Positions 1 through 8,080 of a DNA stretch of 64,000 bases are shown here, piece after piece. The stretch covers positions 62,001 to 126,000 of the forward strand of contig NZ_FLQX01000035.1 in NCBI RefSeq assembly GCF_900089955.1, given 5' to 3'. The first letter of the stretch is position 1. The number at the start of each line of letters is the position of its first letter. The DNA comes from Candidatus Accumulibacter aalborgensis (GTDB lineage: Bacteria > Pseudomonadota > Gammaproteobacteria > Burkholderiales > Rhodocyclaceae). Made by a program: the position numbers and the translations under genes. Below the pieces are notes generated by a model, which had not been told where the DNA came from, did no database searches, and saw only the letters and a list, made by a program, of their open reading frames with translations.

Positions 1-498
1 TGGCGCTACGACAACGCGATCTCGGTCGACCGCCGCCTGCGCGTGCCGCTGCGTGACATCAGTGCGGCGTTGAAGAACATCAAGATCGAGGTCGAACTGG
101 GGTTCGACCCACAACTTGCGTTCGCCGAGGCGCAACGCTGTCTGAACTGCGACGTGCAGACCGTTTTTGCGCCCAAGCTGTGCATCGAGTGCGACGCGTG
201 CATGGACATCTGCCCGATGGACTGCATCAGCTTCACGCACAATGGCGACGAGGACGAACTGCGCCCGCGGTTGCGCGCGCCTGCACTCAACGCGAGCCAG
301 GACCTGTATGTCTCCGAGACGCTGAAAACCGGCCGCGTGATGGTCAAGGACGAGGACGTCTGCCTGCATTGCAGCCTGTGCGCCGAGCGCTGCCCGACCG
401 GCGCCTGGGACATGCAAAAGTTCCTGCTCGAAATCACGCACGCCGGTCCCGCTTGCCGGGCTTCGGGCGTGCCAGGTCAGCCACAGCAAACCGCCTGA
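1..498 (+). CDS. 4Fe-4S ferredoxin-domain C-terminus of a flavoprotein/ferredoxin subunit (5' end outside window)
   Basis: The frame is open from the first base, so this is the C-terminal end of a longer protein. The visible part carries an upstream Cys pair (RCLNCDVQT) and two ferredoxin-type cluster motifs: CIECDACMDICP near window residue 61 and CLHCSLCAERCP near residue 121. Both fit two [4Fe-4S] clusters. The C-terminal layout resembles glutamate-synthase-small-subunit-like FAD/NAD(P) oxidoreductases fused to a ferredoxin. The gene ends 9 bp before the korA-like gene and is probably co-transcribed with it, so it would pass electrons between the 2-oxoacid oxidoreductase and NAD(P). The missing N-terminal flavin domain is inferred, not seen. 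Confidence 0.85.
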   Translation, partial: WRYDNAISVDRRLRVPLRDISAALKNIKIEVELGFDPQLAFAEAQRCLNCDVQTVFAPKLCIECDACMDICPMDCISFTHNGDEDELRPRLRAPALNASQDLYVSETLKTGRVMVKDEDVCLHCSLCAERCPTGAWDMQKFLLEITHAGPACRASGVPGQPQQTA

Positions 499-507
499 GG
501 AGCGACA

Positions 508-2346
508 ATGCAGAAGATCGAAGCGGTCAATGACTTCGTCGTCAAATTCGCCAATATCAACGGGTCGGGGTCGGCATCGGCCAACGAACTGTTCGCGCGC
601 GCCATCCTGCGCATGGGCGTGCCGGTCTCGCCGCGCAACATCTTCCCGTCGAACATCCAGGGCCTGCCGACCTGGTTCGAAGTGCGCGTGACCGAGCACG
701 GTTATCTCGGTCGCCGCGGCGGCGTCGATATGATGGTGACCATGAATCCGCAGACCTGGGATCAGGACTTGCGCGAGATCGACCCCGGTGGCTATCTCTT
801 CTACGACAGCTCCAAGCCGATGCCGCGCGCCCGCTTCCGCGACGACATCCACGTCATCGGCATGCCGATCACCGAACTTTGCAACGCCGCCTATAGCGAC
901 TCGCGCGAGCGCCAGTTGTTCAAGAACATCCTCTACATCGGCGCGTTGACGGATCTCCTCGGCATCGACCCCGCCGAAATCGAGAAGCTCTTTGGCGAGC
1001 AGTACAAGGGCAAGGAGAAACTGTTCGACGCCAACGTGCGGGCACTCAACCTCGGGCGCGAGTACGCGCGCGAACACCTCAAGCCGATTGCGCTCAAGGT
1101 CGAGCGCCGCGATCGGGTCGGTGACCAGATCTTCGTCGACGGCAACAGCGCCGCTGCGCTGGGTTGCGTGTACGGCGGTGCCACCGTCTGCGCGTGGTAT
1201 CCGATCACGCCGTCTTCGTCGGTCGCCGAGGCCTTCATGCGCTTCACGCAGAAGTTGCGCGTTGACCCGGTCAGCGGCCAGCATCGCTACGCGGTGCTGC
1301 AGGCCGAAGACGAACTGGCGTCGATCGGCATGGTAATCGGTGCCGGCTGGAACGGCGCGCGTTCGTTCACCGCCACTTCCGGCCCCGGCATCTCGCTGAT
1401 GACCGAGTTCATCGGGCTGGCCTATTTCGCCGAGATTCCGGCAGTGGTGATCAACGTTCAGCGCGGCGGCCCCTCGACCGGCATGCCGACGCGCACGCAG
1501 CAGGCCGACGTGCTCGCCTGCGCCTATGCCTCGCACGGCGATACCCGGCATGTGCTGCTCTTTCCCGAAGACCCCTACGAGTGCTTCGAGATGTCGGCGC
1601 AGGCGCTCGACCTCGCCGAGCGCCTGCAGACGCCAATCTTCGTCATGAGCGACCTCGACATCGGCATGAACCAGCGACTGTGCCGGCCGTTCGCCTGGGA
1701 CGACACGCGAGAATACGACCGCGGCAAGGTGATGACTCGCGAGGCCCTCGACGCAGGCGCCGACTTCGGTCGCTACCTTGACGTCGACGGCGACGGCATC
1801 CCTTATCGGACCTACCCGGGGACGCATCCGACCAAGGGTGGCTACTTCACTCGCGGATCGACCAAAAACGCCTACGCCGGCTACTCGGAAACCGGCGCCG
1901 ACTACGTGTACAACATGCAACGCCTCTTGCGCAAGTTCGAGACGGCCAAGTCGCTGGTGCCGCTGCCGGTGCTCACCGCGGCCAGGTATCCGGCGCGTTT
2001 CGCCGCCGTCTTCTACGGGTCGACGAGTCCGGCAATGCATGAGGCGCTCGATGCGCTCGCCGACCAGGGCATCTACATCAACGCGCTGCGTATCCGTGCT
2101 TTCCCGTTCCAGAACGAGATCGCCGAATTCATTGCTGCCCACTCGAAGGTGTTCGTGCTCGAACAGAACCTCGACGGGCAACTGACGACGCTGCTGATCA
2201 ACGAAGCCGGGGTGAACCCGGCCAGCGTGATTCGCATCCTGCACTACGACGGCACGCCGATCACCGCCCGCTTCATCACCCAGGAGATCGCCGAGCGCGT
2301 CTCGCGGATCAACGTGCGCCCACTGCGGGAAGGAATGGTGGCCTGA
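508..2346 (+). CDS. korA: 2-oxoacid:acceptor oxidoreductase, fused gamma-alpha subunit (KorA-like)
   Basis: A 612-aa protein. Residues about 15-190 form the gamma domain (VKFANINGSGSASAN near the N-terminus), which binds CoA and the partner. Residues about 205-600 form the alpha (pyrimidine-binding) domain, with AWYPITPSSSVAEAF, ATSGPGISLM and RGGPSTGMPTRTQQ typical of the family. With the next gene it would oxidatively decarboxylate a 2-oxoacid (probably 2-oxoglutarate) to the acyl-CoA and reduce ferredoxin. The start has a GAGGAG-type ribosome site at the end of the preceding gene. The korB-like gene begins 2 bp after the stop, so the two are surely one operon. Substrate is inferred from family resemblance only. 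Confidence 0.9.
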   Translation: MQKIEAVNDFVVKFANINGSGSASANELFARAILRMGVPVSPRNIFPSNIQGLPTWFEVRVTEHGYLGRRGGVDMMVTMNPQTWDQDLREIDPGGYLFYDSSKPMPRARFRDDIHVIGMPITELCNAAYSDSRERQLFKNILYIGALTDLLGIDPAEIEKLFGEQYKGKEKLFDANVRALNLGREYAREHLKPIALKVERRDRVGDQIFVDGNSAAALGCVYGGATVCAWYPITPSSSVAEAFMRFTQKLRVDPVSGQHRYAVLQAEDELASIGMVIGAGWNGARSFTATSGPGISLMTEFIGLAYFAEIPAVVINVQRGGPSTGMPTRTQQADVLACAYASHGDTRHVLLFPEDPYECFEMSAQALDLAERLQTPIFVMSDLDIGMNQRLCRPFAWDDTREYDRGKVMTREALDAGADFGRYLDVDGDGIPYRTYPGTHPTKGGYFTRGSTKNAYAGYSETGADYVYNMQRLLRKFETAKSLVPLPVLTAARYPARFAAVFYGSTSPAMHEALDALADQGIYINALRIRAFPFQNEIAEFIAAHSKVFVLEQNLDGQLTTLLINEAGVNPASVIRILHYDGTPITARFITQEIAERVSRINVRPLREGMVA

Positions 2347-2348
2347 AG

Positions 2349-3404
2349 ATGACCTACCTCGCCAAACCCACGCTTCACCACCCGACGCTGGCCAAGAATC
2401 GCGTCGGCTACACCCGCCGTGACTACGAGGGCAAGATGTCGACGCTGTGCGCCGGCTGCGGCCACGACTCGATCTCGGCGGCGATCATCCAGGCTTGCTG
2501 GGAACTCGACATCGAGCCGCACCGCGTCGCCAAGCTGTCGGGCATCGGCTGCTCGTCGAAGACGCCGGACTACTTCCTCGGCAACTCGCATGGTTTCAAC
2601 ACCGTGCACGGGCGCATGCCGTCGGTCCTCACCGGCGCTTACCTGGCCAATCGCGAACTCATCTACCTCGGCGTTTCGGGCGACGGCGACTCGGCGTCGA
2701 TCGGCCTCGGCCAGTTCGCCCACCTCATGCGCCGGGGCGTAAACATGACCTACATCGTCGAGAACAACGGCGTCTACGGCCTGACCAAGGGACAGTTTTC
2801 GGCGACCGCCGACAAGGGATCGAAGTCCAAACGTGGCCAGGTCAATGTCGACGCGCCGATCGATCTGGCAACGCTCGCGCTGGTGATGGGAGCCACCTTC
2901 GTCGCGCGCGGGTTTTCCGGCGACAAAACGCAGCTCATCCCGCTGATCCGCGCGGCTCTCGCCCACCAGGGTGCGGCGGTGATCGACGTCCTGTCGCCCT
3001 GCGTCGCCTTCAACAATCACACCGGCAGCACCAAGAGCTACGACTACCTGCGCGAGCACAACGAGGCCGTGAATCGGCTCGACTTCTGGCCACCACGCGA
3101 AGAGATCACTGTCGAGTACGGCGAGGGCGAGGTCACCGATGTCGGCCAGCACGACGGGTCGATCGTGCGTCTCAGGAAGTTGCACGCCGACTACGACCCG
3201 GGCGACCGCATCCGCGCGATGAGCTACATCCAGGAGCATGCGGCGTGCGGCGAGGTGGTCACCGGACTGCTCTACGTCGACCCGGAGGCCTGCGACCTGC
3301 ATCAGCAGATCAACACCGTCGACCAGCCCTTGAACGCGCTGGGCGCCAGCGATCTCTGCCCGGGATCGGCGGCGCTCGAGAATATCAACGCCTCGCTGCG
3401 CTAA
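2349..3404 (+). CDS. korB: 2-oxoacid:acceptor oxidoreductase, beta (thiamine-diphosphate) subunit (KorB-like)
   Basis: A 351-aa TPP-binding subunit. CAGCGHDS near residue 35 supplies Cys ligands of the single [4Fe-4S] cluster. The TPP-Mg motif runs from GDGDSASIGLGQ to the NNGVYGLTKGQ stretch (residues about 117-145). Length fits the two-subunit Kor class, where the gamma domain sits on the alpha chain. The catalytic role is decarboxylation of the 2-oxoacid on TPP with electron transfer to ferredoxin. It follows korA with a 2-bp gap and is 27 bp before psd, so the psd gene may be read through from this operon. Confidence 0.9.
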   Translation: MTYLAKPTLHHPTLAKNRVGYTRRDYEGKMSTLCAGCGHDSISAAIIQACWELDIEPHRVAKLSGIGCSSKTPDYFLGNSHGFNTVHGRMPSVLTGAYLANRELIYLGVSGDGDSASIGLGQFAHLMRRGVNMTYIVENNGVYGLTKGQFSATADKGSKSKRGQVNVDAPIDLATLALVMGATFVARGFSGDKTQLIPLIRAALAHQGAAVIDVLSPCVAFNNHTGSTKSYDYLREHNEAVNRLDFWPPREEITVEYGEGEVTDVGQHDGSIVRLRKLHADYDPGDRIRAMSYIQEHAACGEVVTGLLYVDPEACDLHQQINTVDQPLNALGASDLCPGSAALENINASLR

Positions 3405-3431
3405 TGCGTCTTCTCTCTCCCAGGCTCAATC

Positions 3432-4289
3432 GTGTCCGACCGTCTCGCCGTACTGGCCCAGTACCTGTTGCCCAAACAGGCGCTGACCACCCTCGCCGGC
3501 CGACTCGCCAACAGCGAAGCCGGCAGCCTCACCACCAGCGTCATCCGCTGGTTCATTCGCCGTTACGGCGTCGAGATGAGCGAAGCTGTCGATGCAGATC
3601 CGGTCGGCTACCGGACCTTCAATGAATTCTTCACGCGACCGCTGCGCGCCGGTGCGCGACCGCTAGCCGACGCCGATTTTCTCTGCCCGGTCGATGGCGC
3701 CATCAGCCAGTTCGGCCGCATCGAACGCGACCAGATCTTCCAGGCCAAGGGCCACCACTACTCAACACAGGCCCTCGTCGGCGGCGACGGCGAACTGGCC
3801 GCCCACTTCGTCGACGGCGCTTTTGCCACTTTGTACCTCAGCCCGCGCGACTATCACCGGATACACATGCCGGTCGACGGCCGCCTGCAGCGCATGATCT
3901 ACGTCCCTGGCGAGCTGTTCTCGGTCAATCCGGCCACCGCGCGCGGCGTGCCGGGTCTCTTCGCCCGCAACGAGCGCGTGGTCTGTGTCTTTAACTCTGA
4001 GTTCGGCCCCTTCGTCCTGACCCTCGTCGGCGCCACCATCGTCGGCAGCATGGCCACCATCTGGCACGGGACGGTGAATCCGCCGCGCAGCGGCAGGATC
4101 CGTCAATGGTCTTACGACGACCAGCAGATTCGTCTCGGGAAAGGCGAAGAAATGGGCCGCTTCCTGCTTGGTTCGACGGTGGTCATGCTGTTCCCGAAGG
4201 ACACCCTGGCCTTCAATCCCGCCTGGGCGCCAGCCCACCCGATCCGCATGGGCGAGATGATGGCCGGCAAGACCCGGCTACGGGAGTAG
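3432..4289 (+). CDS. psd: phosphatidylserine decarboxylase proenzyme
   Basis: A 285-aa inner-membrane-associated enzyme that decarboxylates phosphatidylserine to phosphatidylethanolamine. The LGST self-cleavage motif is seen at about residue 247 (FLLGSTVVMLFPKD); cleavage before the Ser makes the pyruvoyl prosthetic group and splits the chain into beta and alpha subunits. The conserved block around YLSPRDYHRIHMPVDG (about residue 135) carries the family's catalytic His region. The start is a GTG (MSDRLAVLAQYLLP), as common for this family. It stands directly downstream of korB on the same strand; the link to Kor is probably positional only. Confidence 0.95.
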   Translation: MSDRLAVLAQYLLPKQALTTLAGRLANSEAGSLTTSVIRWFIRRYGVEMSEAVDADPVGYRTFNEFFTRPLRAGARPLADADFLCPVDGAISQFGRIERDQIFQAKGHHYSTQALVGGDGELAAHFVDGAFATLYLSPRDYHRIHMPVDGRLQRMIYVPGELFSVNPATARGVPGLFARNERVVCVFNSEFGPFVLTLVGATIVGSMATIWHGTVNPPRSGRIRQWSYDDQQIRLGKGEEMGRFLLGSTVVMLFPKDTLAFNPAWAPAHPIRMGEMMAGKTRLRE

Positions 4290-4390
4290 CACCGCACCCC
4301 GGCGGATCACTCGTCCGCGGAACTCCTCAACCGTCGCGCCGACCCTGCTGCGCTACTCTGCGAACGCATCTGCCCCGGTCCGAAGGGCCG

Positions 4391-4894
4391 TCAGCCTGGC
4401 CGGCAAAAGTCATCGTCAATCCATGCCGTGGCGCTGGCCATGGTCAGTTTGAATCCCGGCTGCACGCGCAGCTCGGCCAGTTGCTCGCCAGAGGCATCTT
4501 GCGCCGCAAGCAGGGCATGGGGATCGTCTTCATCAGGAACGATGTCGAGAGTGACCCTGACGCGACCAGTCTGCGCACTCACCGTGATGCTCTTGTGGTA
4601 CATGGCATGTTTTTGTTGCTCGTGTCGACGCAGGACCTCCGAAGCGGTCTTGACCAGCGTATTGAAGGCCGAGACGTCGAGCGGTTTGGGATTCCTTTTG
4701 TCACGCCCCATCGTCCAGGGGCCGACCAGGGCGGGCTCGGGTTCGCCGTCCTTGATCATCGCCACGGCCCATCCGTCATCGTCTTCGTTCTTGATGACCC
4801 GCGCGGTCCACCCGTTGTTGCGCCAAAAGCGTGGCTCGTTGACCGGGGTGGACCGCTCGTCCTCGACGGCCTCGTCGCCTGGGCTGAAAATCAT
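4391..4894 (-). CDS. conserved hypothetical protein, 167 aa
   Basis: I do not recognise this family. The reading frame extends further upstream, but the likely start is the ATG at 4894 (MIFSPGDEAVEDERS), because the upstream extension is Arg/Pro-rich and overlaps the small Cys-rich gene. The protein is soluble and acidic, with no signal peptide or membrane span. A Trp-rich N-terminal part (FWRNNGWTARVIKNEDDDGW) could form a small beta domain. It starts 5 bp after the stop of the 51-aa Cys-rich gene, so the two form an operon. Role unknown. Confidence 0.75.
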   Translation of the reverse strand: MIFSPGDEAVEDERSTPVNEPRFWRNNGWTARVIKNEDDDGWAVAMIKDGEPEPALVGPWTMGRDKRNPKPLDVSAFNTLVKTASEVLRRHEQQKHAMYHKSITVSAQTGRVRVTLDIVPDEDDPHALLAAQDASGEQLAELRVQPGFKLTMASATAWIDDDFCRPG

Positions 4895-4899
4895 GGCCC

Positions 4900-5055
4900 C
4901 TAATCCTTGCTGCCGTTCTTTCGCGGGGTAGCGGTGCTTGTGGCTTCCGGCTTCGGCGCTTCCGGGCTGTCGCCAATCACCCCTTTGAGCGGACAGATCT
5001 TGAACGCGGGGCATTTTTGGCAGCCAACGACGATGGCAATCGGGCAAAGAGTCAT
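4900..5055 (-). CDS. 51-aa Cys-rich small protein
   Basis: The short frame MTLCPIAIVVGCQKCPAF... begins at 5055 behind a good Shine-Dalgarno (AGGAGAATTCTT then ATG) and ends 5 bp before the start of the next gene. It has four Cys in a C-x7-C-x2-C-x5-C arrangement (positions 4, 12, 15, 21), each close to Pro or Gly. This suits a small zinc ribbon or a small metal/Fe-S site. The C-terminal third is Pro/Glu/Lys-rich and probably unstructured. Function unknown; the ribosome site, spacing and codon use support it as a real gene. Confidence 0.6.
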   Translation of the reverse strand: MTLCPIAIVVGCQKCPAFKICPLKGVIGDSPEAPKPEATSTATPRKNGSKD

Positions 5056-5249
5056 AAGAATTCTCCTGTAGAGTGGAAAAGGTGGATGAGGTGGATAAGA
5101 TCGGGAAGTATGCGCGCGATCGGCACCGGAAAGTGGGCGGCCTCACCTAAAGCGACCTTCCGCTCTTGTAAGGAACTGACGATGAACGATTTTCTGGTTC
5201 AAGCGATCGCGTTTGTGGTCCCCTTTACAGAACTGCTGAGCGCCGCTGG

Positions 5250-6272
5250 TCAGCCGAGGAGCCTCTGCGCCTGGTCAAGCAAGCTCCCGCGGCGGATGAG
5301 CTCGCCGCGGGGAAAGCGACAGGCGAGCAGGTTCACCACCGGGGAACGCCTGACCACCACCTTCGGCACGGTGATCTCGATGGCCGCCTCGCCAGATCCC
5401 TCGGGCAGCACGATGTTGAACTGGTCGAGGCGCAGTTTAACCATGCGGATCTGTATATGGTCGGAGCCGTGAGTGAGCACGTCCTGCACCCGCTCCAGGA
5501 CGAACTGCAGGCTCTCCCCGCCATTCCGACATGCGGCCAGCGCGCGCTCGTTCTCGGTAAGCTCCCGCTCCACGTCTTCGATCTTCGCCAACGCACCACC
5601 ACCCTCGTCCAGCATCGGCTCGAGTCCGACCCGCTGGCCCTTCAAGATCAGTAGCCGCGCCTGCATCATGGCGCGCTGCCCCGTCAAATCCCTGCGCTGC
5701 ATATCTAGCGATGCGATCTGCTCCAGTGCTTCCGTGAGCAGAAACTTGAATGCACGGCGTCGGATCTCGATCCGTGCATCGTGCTCGCAGCCGCTCGGCA
5801 GGACGACCTTCTTGTCCTCGAAGGACACGGCCGTCCGCGCTACGTCGTACCGAACGACATCGCCCTGGACCGCGACGCCGAAGCCTTCCCGCTCGCGGCC
5901 GAGGAAGCGCAGCGTCGCCCAGACCTGATCCGCGCCCGGTGTCGCTGAAAAAAAATCCTGAACCTGCACGCTGCGGCTGAAAACCGCCGGGATGTCCTGT
6001 GCGGTGGCAAAAAGAGCGCGCAAAGTCGGGCTCGCCGACCAGACAGAGGCGCTCGCTTCAATTGCGGGCGGAATCTGCGCCTCCAGCTCGCGACAGTAGA
6101 GCACTGCCCGCACCACCGCTGGGGCGAGTTTGCGGTGGTAGCCCGGGACGAGCTTCAGGCGCGGATTGACGATGCGCACGACCTGCTCGATGCGCTGGTC
6201 GACTACTGCGGGGTCGACCGTCGAACCGGTCGCCTCGTCACTGCTGGTGAAGAGCCAGTCCAGAATTCCCAT
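5250..6272 (-). CDS. conserved hypothetical protein, 340 aa, with central coiled coil
   Basis: No family recognised. The start MGILDWLF is preceded by GGGAGG at good spacing. The protein is soluble with no signal peptide. Residues about 190-270 are rich in Leu, Glu, Lys and Arg (LTGQRAMMQARLLILKGQR through EDVERELTENERALAACR) and predict a coiled coil. The C-terminal third (IRMVKLRLDQFNIVLPEG) looks like a beta-rich closing domain. It stands alone on the minus strand between two differently oriented groups, so there is no operon context to give a function. Confidence 0.75.
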   Translation of the reverse strand: MGILDWLFTSSDEATGSTVDPAVVDQRIEQVVRIVNPRLKLVPGYHRKLAPAVVRAVLYCRELEAQIPPAIEASASVWSASPTLRALFATAQDIPAVFSRSVQVQDFFSATPGADQVWATLRFLGREREGFGVAVQGDVVRYDVARTAVSFEDKKVVLPSGCEHDARIEIRRRAFKFLLTEALEQIASLDMQRRDLTGQRAMMQARLLILKGQRVGLEPMLDEGGGALAKIEDVERELTENERALAACRNGGESLQFVLERVQDVLTHGSDHIQIRMVKLRLDQFNIVLPEGSGEAAIEITVPKVVVRRSPVVNLLACRFPRGELIRRGSLLDQAQRLLG

Positions 6273-6505
6273 GCGTGCCTCCCTTGCCGTCCAACTGCTT
6301 CCCCCTCTTCTGCCAAACTTCTACCGTACCACGGCAGGTGAATCTGTGCACCAAGACATAACAGCGACCACCGGTCGCCCAGGCGGTTTTCCGCGGGCGT
6401 GTCGGTGAGCGCCAGGCGCATGCCTCCAGGACGTTTGCGACACAGCGGCGAGCGAATACAATATGCTGAGCATCGTTGCTTTTCCCCACCCCCTGGAGCA
6501 AGGCC

Positions 6506-6619
6506 ATGAAGAAGATCTTACTCGCACTCTGTCGCGCCACTACCGGAATCCTTGTGCATGCGGCCGGATTCTCTGCGGGCGTAGCCAGTAAGACGCGGCA
6601 GTCAAGGGGGAGCGCATGA
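6506..6619 (+). CDS. possible 37-aa leader peptide overlapping the lysE-family gene
   Basis: A short frame, MKKILLALCRATTGILVHAAG..., has a GGAG ribosome site seven bases upstream. Its TGA overlaps the ATG of the exporter gene (ATGA at 6616-6619). The sequence looks like a signal peptide or one hydrophobic helix. It could be a translational-coupling leader for the exporter, or the remnant of a lost exported protein. Only the ribosome site and the overlap support it, so confidence is low. Confidence 0.3.
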   Translation: MKKILLALCRATTGILVHAAGFSAGVASKTRQSRGSA

Positions 6620-7248
6620 GTCTGAATACCTGGCTGCTGTTCGTCGTCACCGTGTTTTTTGTGTCCGCCACCCCTGGCCCCAACATGTTGCTGGCCATGA
6701 GCCATGGGATACGTTTCGGGGTGCGCGGTGCCCTGCCGACGATGGCAGGTCTGCTGTCCGCCTTGGGCCTGATCATGGCCGCCTCGCTTGCCGGGCTGGG
6801 CGCCTTGCTGGCGGCATCGGAAACGGCGTTTGCGCTCGTCAAATACGCGGGCGCTGCGTACTTGGTGTACTTGGGCTATCAAGCCTGGCACGCGCCAATC
6901 AGCGAAACCGCTTGCGCTATCGATACCGGGGCTGACGCAGTGATCAGCAGCGCGCAGCGTTTTCGCACAGGGTTTCTGGTGGCCATGAGCAACCCGAAAG
7001 CCTTTGTGTTTTTTGCCGCCCTGTTTCCGCAATTCATCCGGGCCGATACGCCGCAAATGCCACAATGGCTTGCCCTGGGGGCCACTTTCTACGTGATCGA
7101 AAGCAGCTGGCAACTGGCATACGTCTACGGTGGAGCGTCACTCCGGCGGTGGCTGAACAGCCCTCCGCGTCAGCGCTTGATGAACCGCTTTGCGGGTGGC
7201 TCCTTCATGGCTGCTGGCATTGCCCTGAGCACGGTCAGCAATCGCTGA
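6616..7248 (+). CDS. LysE/RhtB-family amino-acid exporter
   Basis: A 210-aa inner-membrane protein with about six hydrophobic segments. The N-terminus carries the RhtB/LysE signature FFVSATPGPNMLLAMSHG followed by GVRGALPTMAGL. These proteins export amino acids or their derivatives (homoserine, threonine, lysine or related) using the proton gradient. AMSNPKAFVFFAALFPQF near residue 125 is also typical. The start has GGGGGAG upstream. A short hydrophobic leader frame overlaps its start. The substrate cannot be told from sequence. Confidence 0.9.
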   Translation: MSLNTWLLFVVTVFFVSATPGPNMLLAMSHGIRFGVRGALPTMAGLLSALGLIMAASLAGLGALLAASETAFALVKYAGAAYLVYLGYQAWHAPISETACAIDTGADAVISSAQRFRTGFLVAMSNPKAFVFFAALFPQFIRADTPQMPQWLALGATFYVIESSWQLAYVYGGASLRRWLNSPPRQRLMNRFAGGSFMAAGIALSTVSNR

Positions 7249-7302
7249 GCACCAGCGCGCTACTATATGCTTCAGGAACAACCGTCGCTGTGCGTCAGAC
7301 CC

Positions 7303-7965
7303 ATGAAACGTCTTCTCTTGCCGCTGTTGCTATCCGCCGCCACCGGCTGGGCCTCTACCTGCGATAGCGGGCAGCGACAATCACCGATCGACATCACGGC
7401 CACGACGCGACAGAAGCTGGCTGCCCTGACCTTCGATTACCGTGCTTCGCCGCTGAGAATCGCCGATGATGGCCACACGGTGCGGGTGCGCTTCGGCAAT
7501 GGCAACCAGTTGTACATCGGCACTCAGCGCTACACGCTACAACAGTTCCACTTTCACACGCCGAGTGGCGACCGCATCGCCGGCAAGGAATTCCCGATGG
7601 CGGCACACCTGCTGCACAAGAGCTCCTCGGGACAGTTGCTGGCGGTCGTCGTGCTGTTTCGCATCGGCGCCGAGAACCCGCTGCTGGCTTCCCTGCTACC
7701 GCTCATTCCGGCGCGCGGCGACGGCGCTCACGCGCCGCCGGGGCTTACGGTCGATGTCAGCCGCCTGCTGCCGGCATCCCGAGGCTACTACCGCTACCCA
7801 GGCTCATTGACTGCCCCGCCGTGCACCGAGGGCGTCGACTGGATCGTCCTCAAGCAGCCGCTGGAACTGTCGGCGGCGCAACTGGCGCGCTACCGCGAGC
7901 GCTTTGCCGACAATGCCCGAGCGGTACAGCCGCGGCATGACCGCCTGGTGCTGGAAAGCCCTTGA
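7303..7965 (+). CDS. periplasmic alpha-type carbonic anhydrase, atypical active site
   Basis: The ATG at 7303 gives a 220-aa protein with a clear signal peptide (MKRLLLPLLLSAATGWA). The frame could extend 12 codons further upstream, but that would precede the signal peptide. QSPIDI at about residue 26, QFHFHTPSG (His83, His85), AAHLLHK (His102) and GSLTAPPCTEGVDW mark the alpha class, which hydrates CO2 at a three-His zinc site. The usual PSEH is PSGD here, and the Glu two residues before the third zinc His is Ala, so two conserved second-shell acids are missing. The N-terminal region before QSPIDI is also short. It may have low or altered activity. Confidence 0.8.
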   Translation: MKRLLLPLLLSAATGWASTCDSGQRQSPIDITATTRQKLAALTFDYRASPLRIADDGHTVRVRFGNGNQLYIGTQRYTLQQFHFHTPSGDRIAGKEFPMAAHLLHKSSSGQLLAVVVLFRIGAENPLLASLLPLIPARGDGAHAPPGLTVDVSRLLPASRGYYRYPGSLTAPPCTEGVDWIVLKQPLELSAAQLARYRERFADNARAVQPRHDRLVLESP

Positions 7966-8080
7966 CCCGAGCAGTGCTGGCAGACGCACACTCCTTTGCT
8001 GCAGGTCAAGATCAGCCACCAGCGAGTGTTGGACAATGGCGGCCATGCTCGCCGTCCGCCGGCGCACCAAGGAAATCCGG

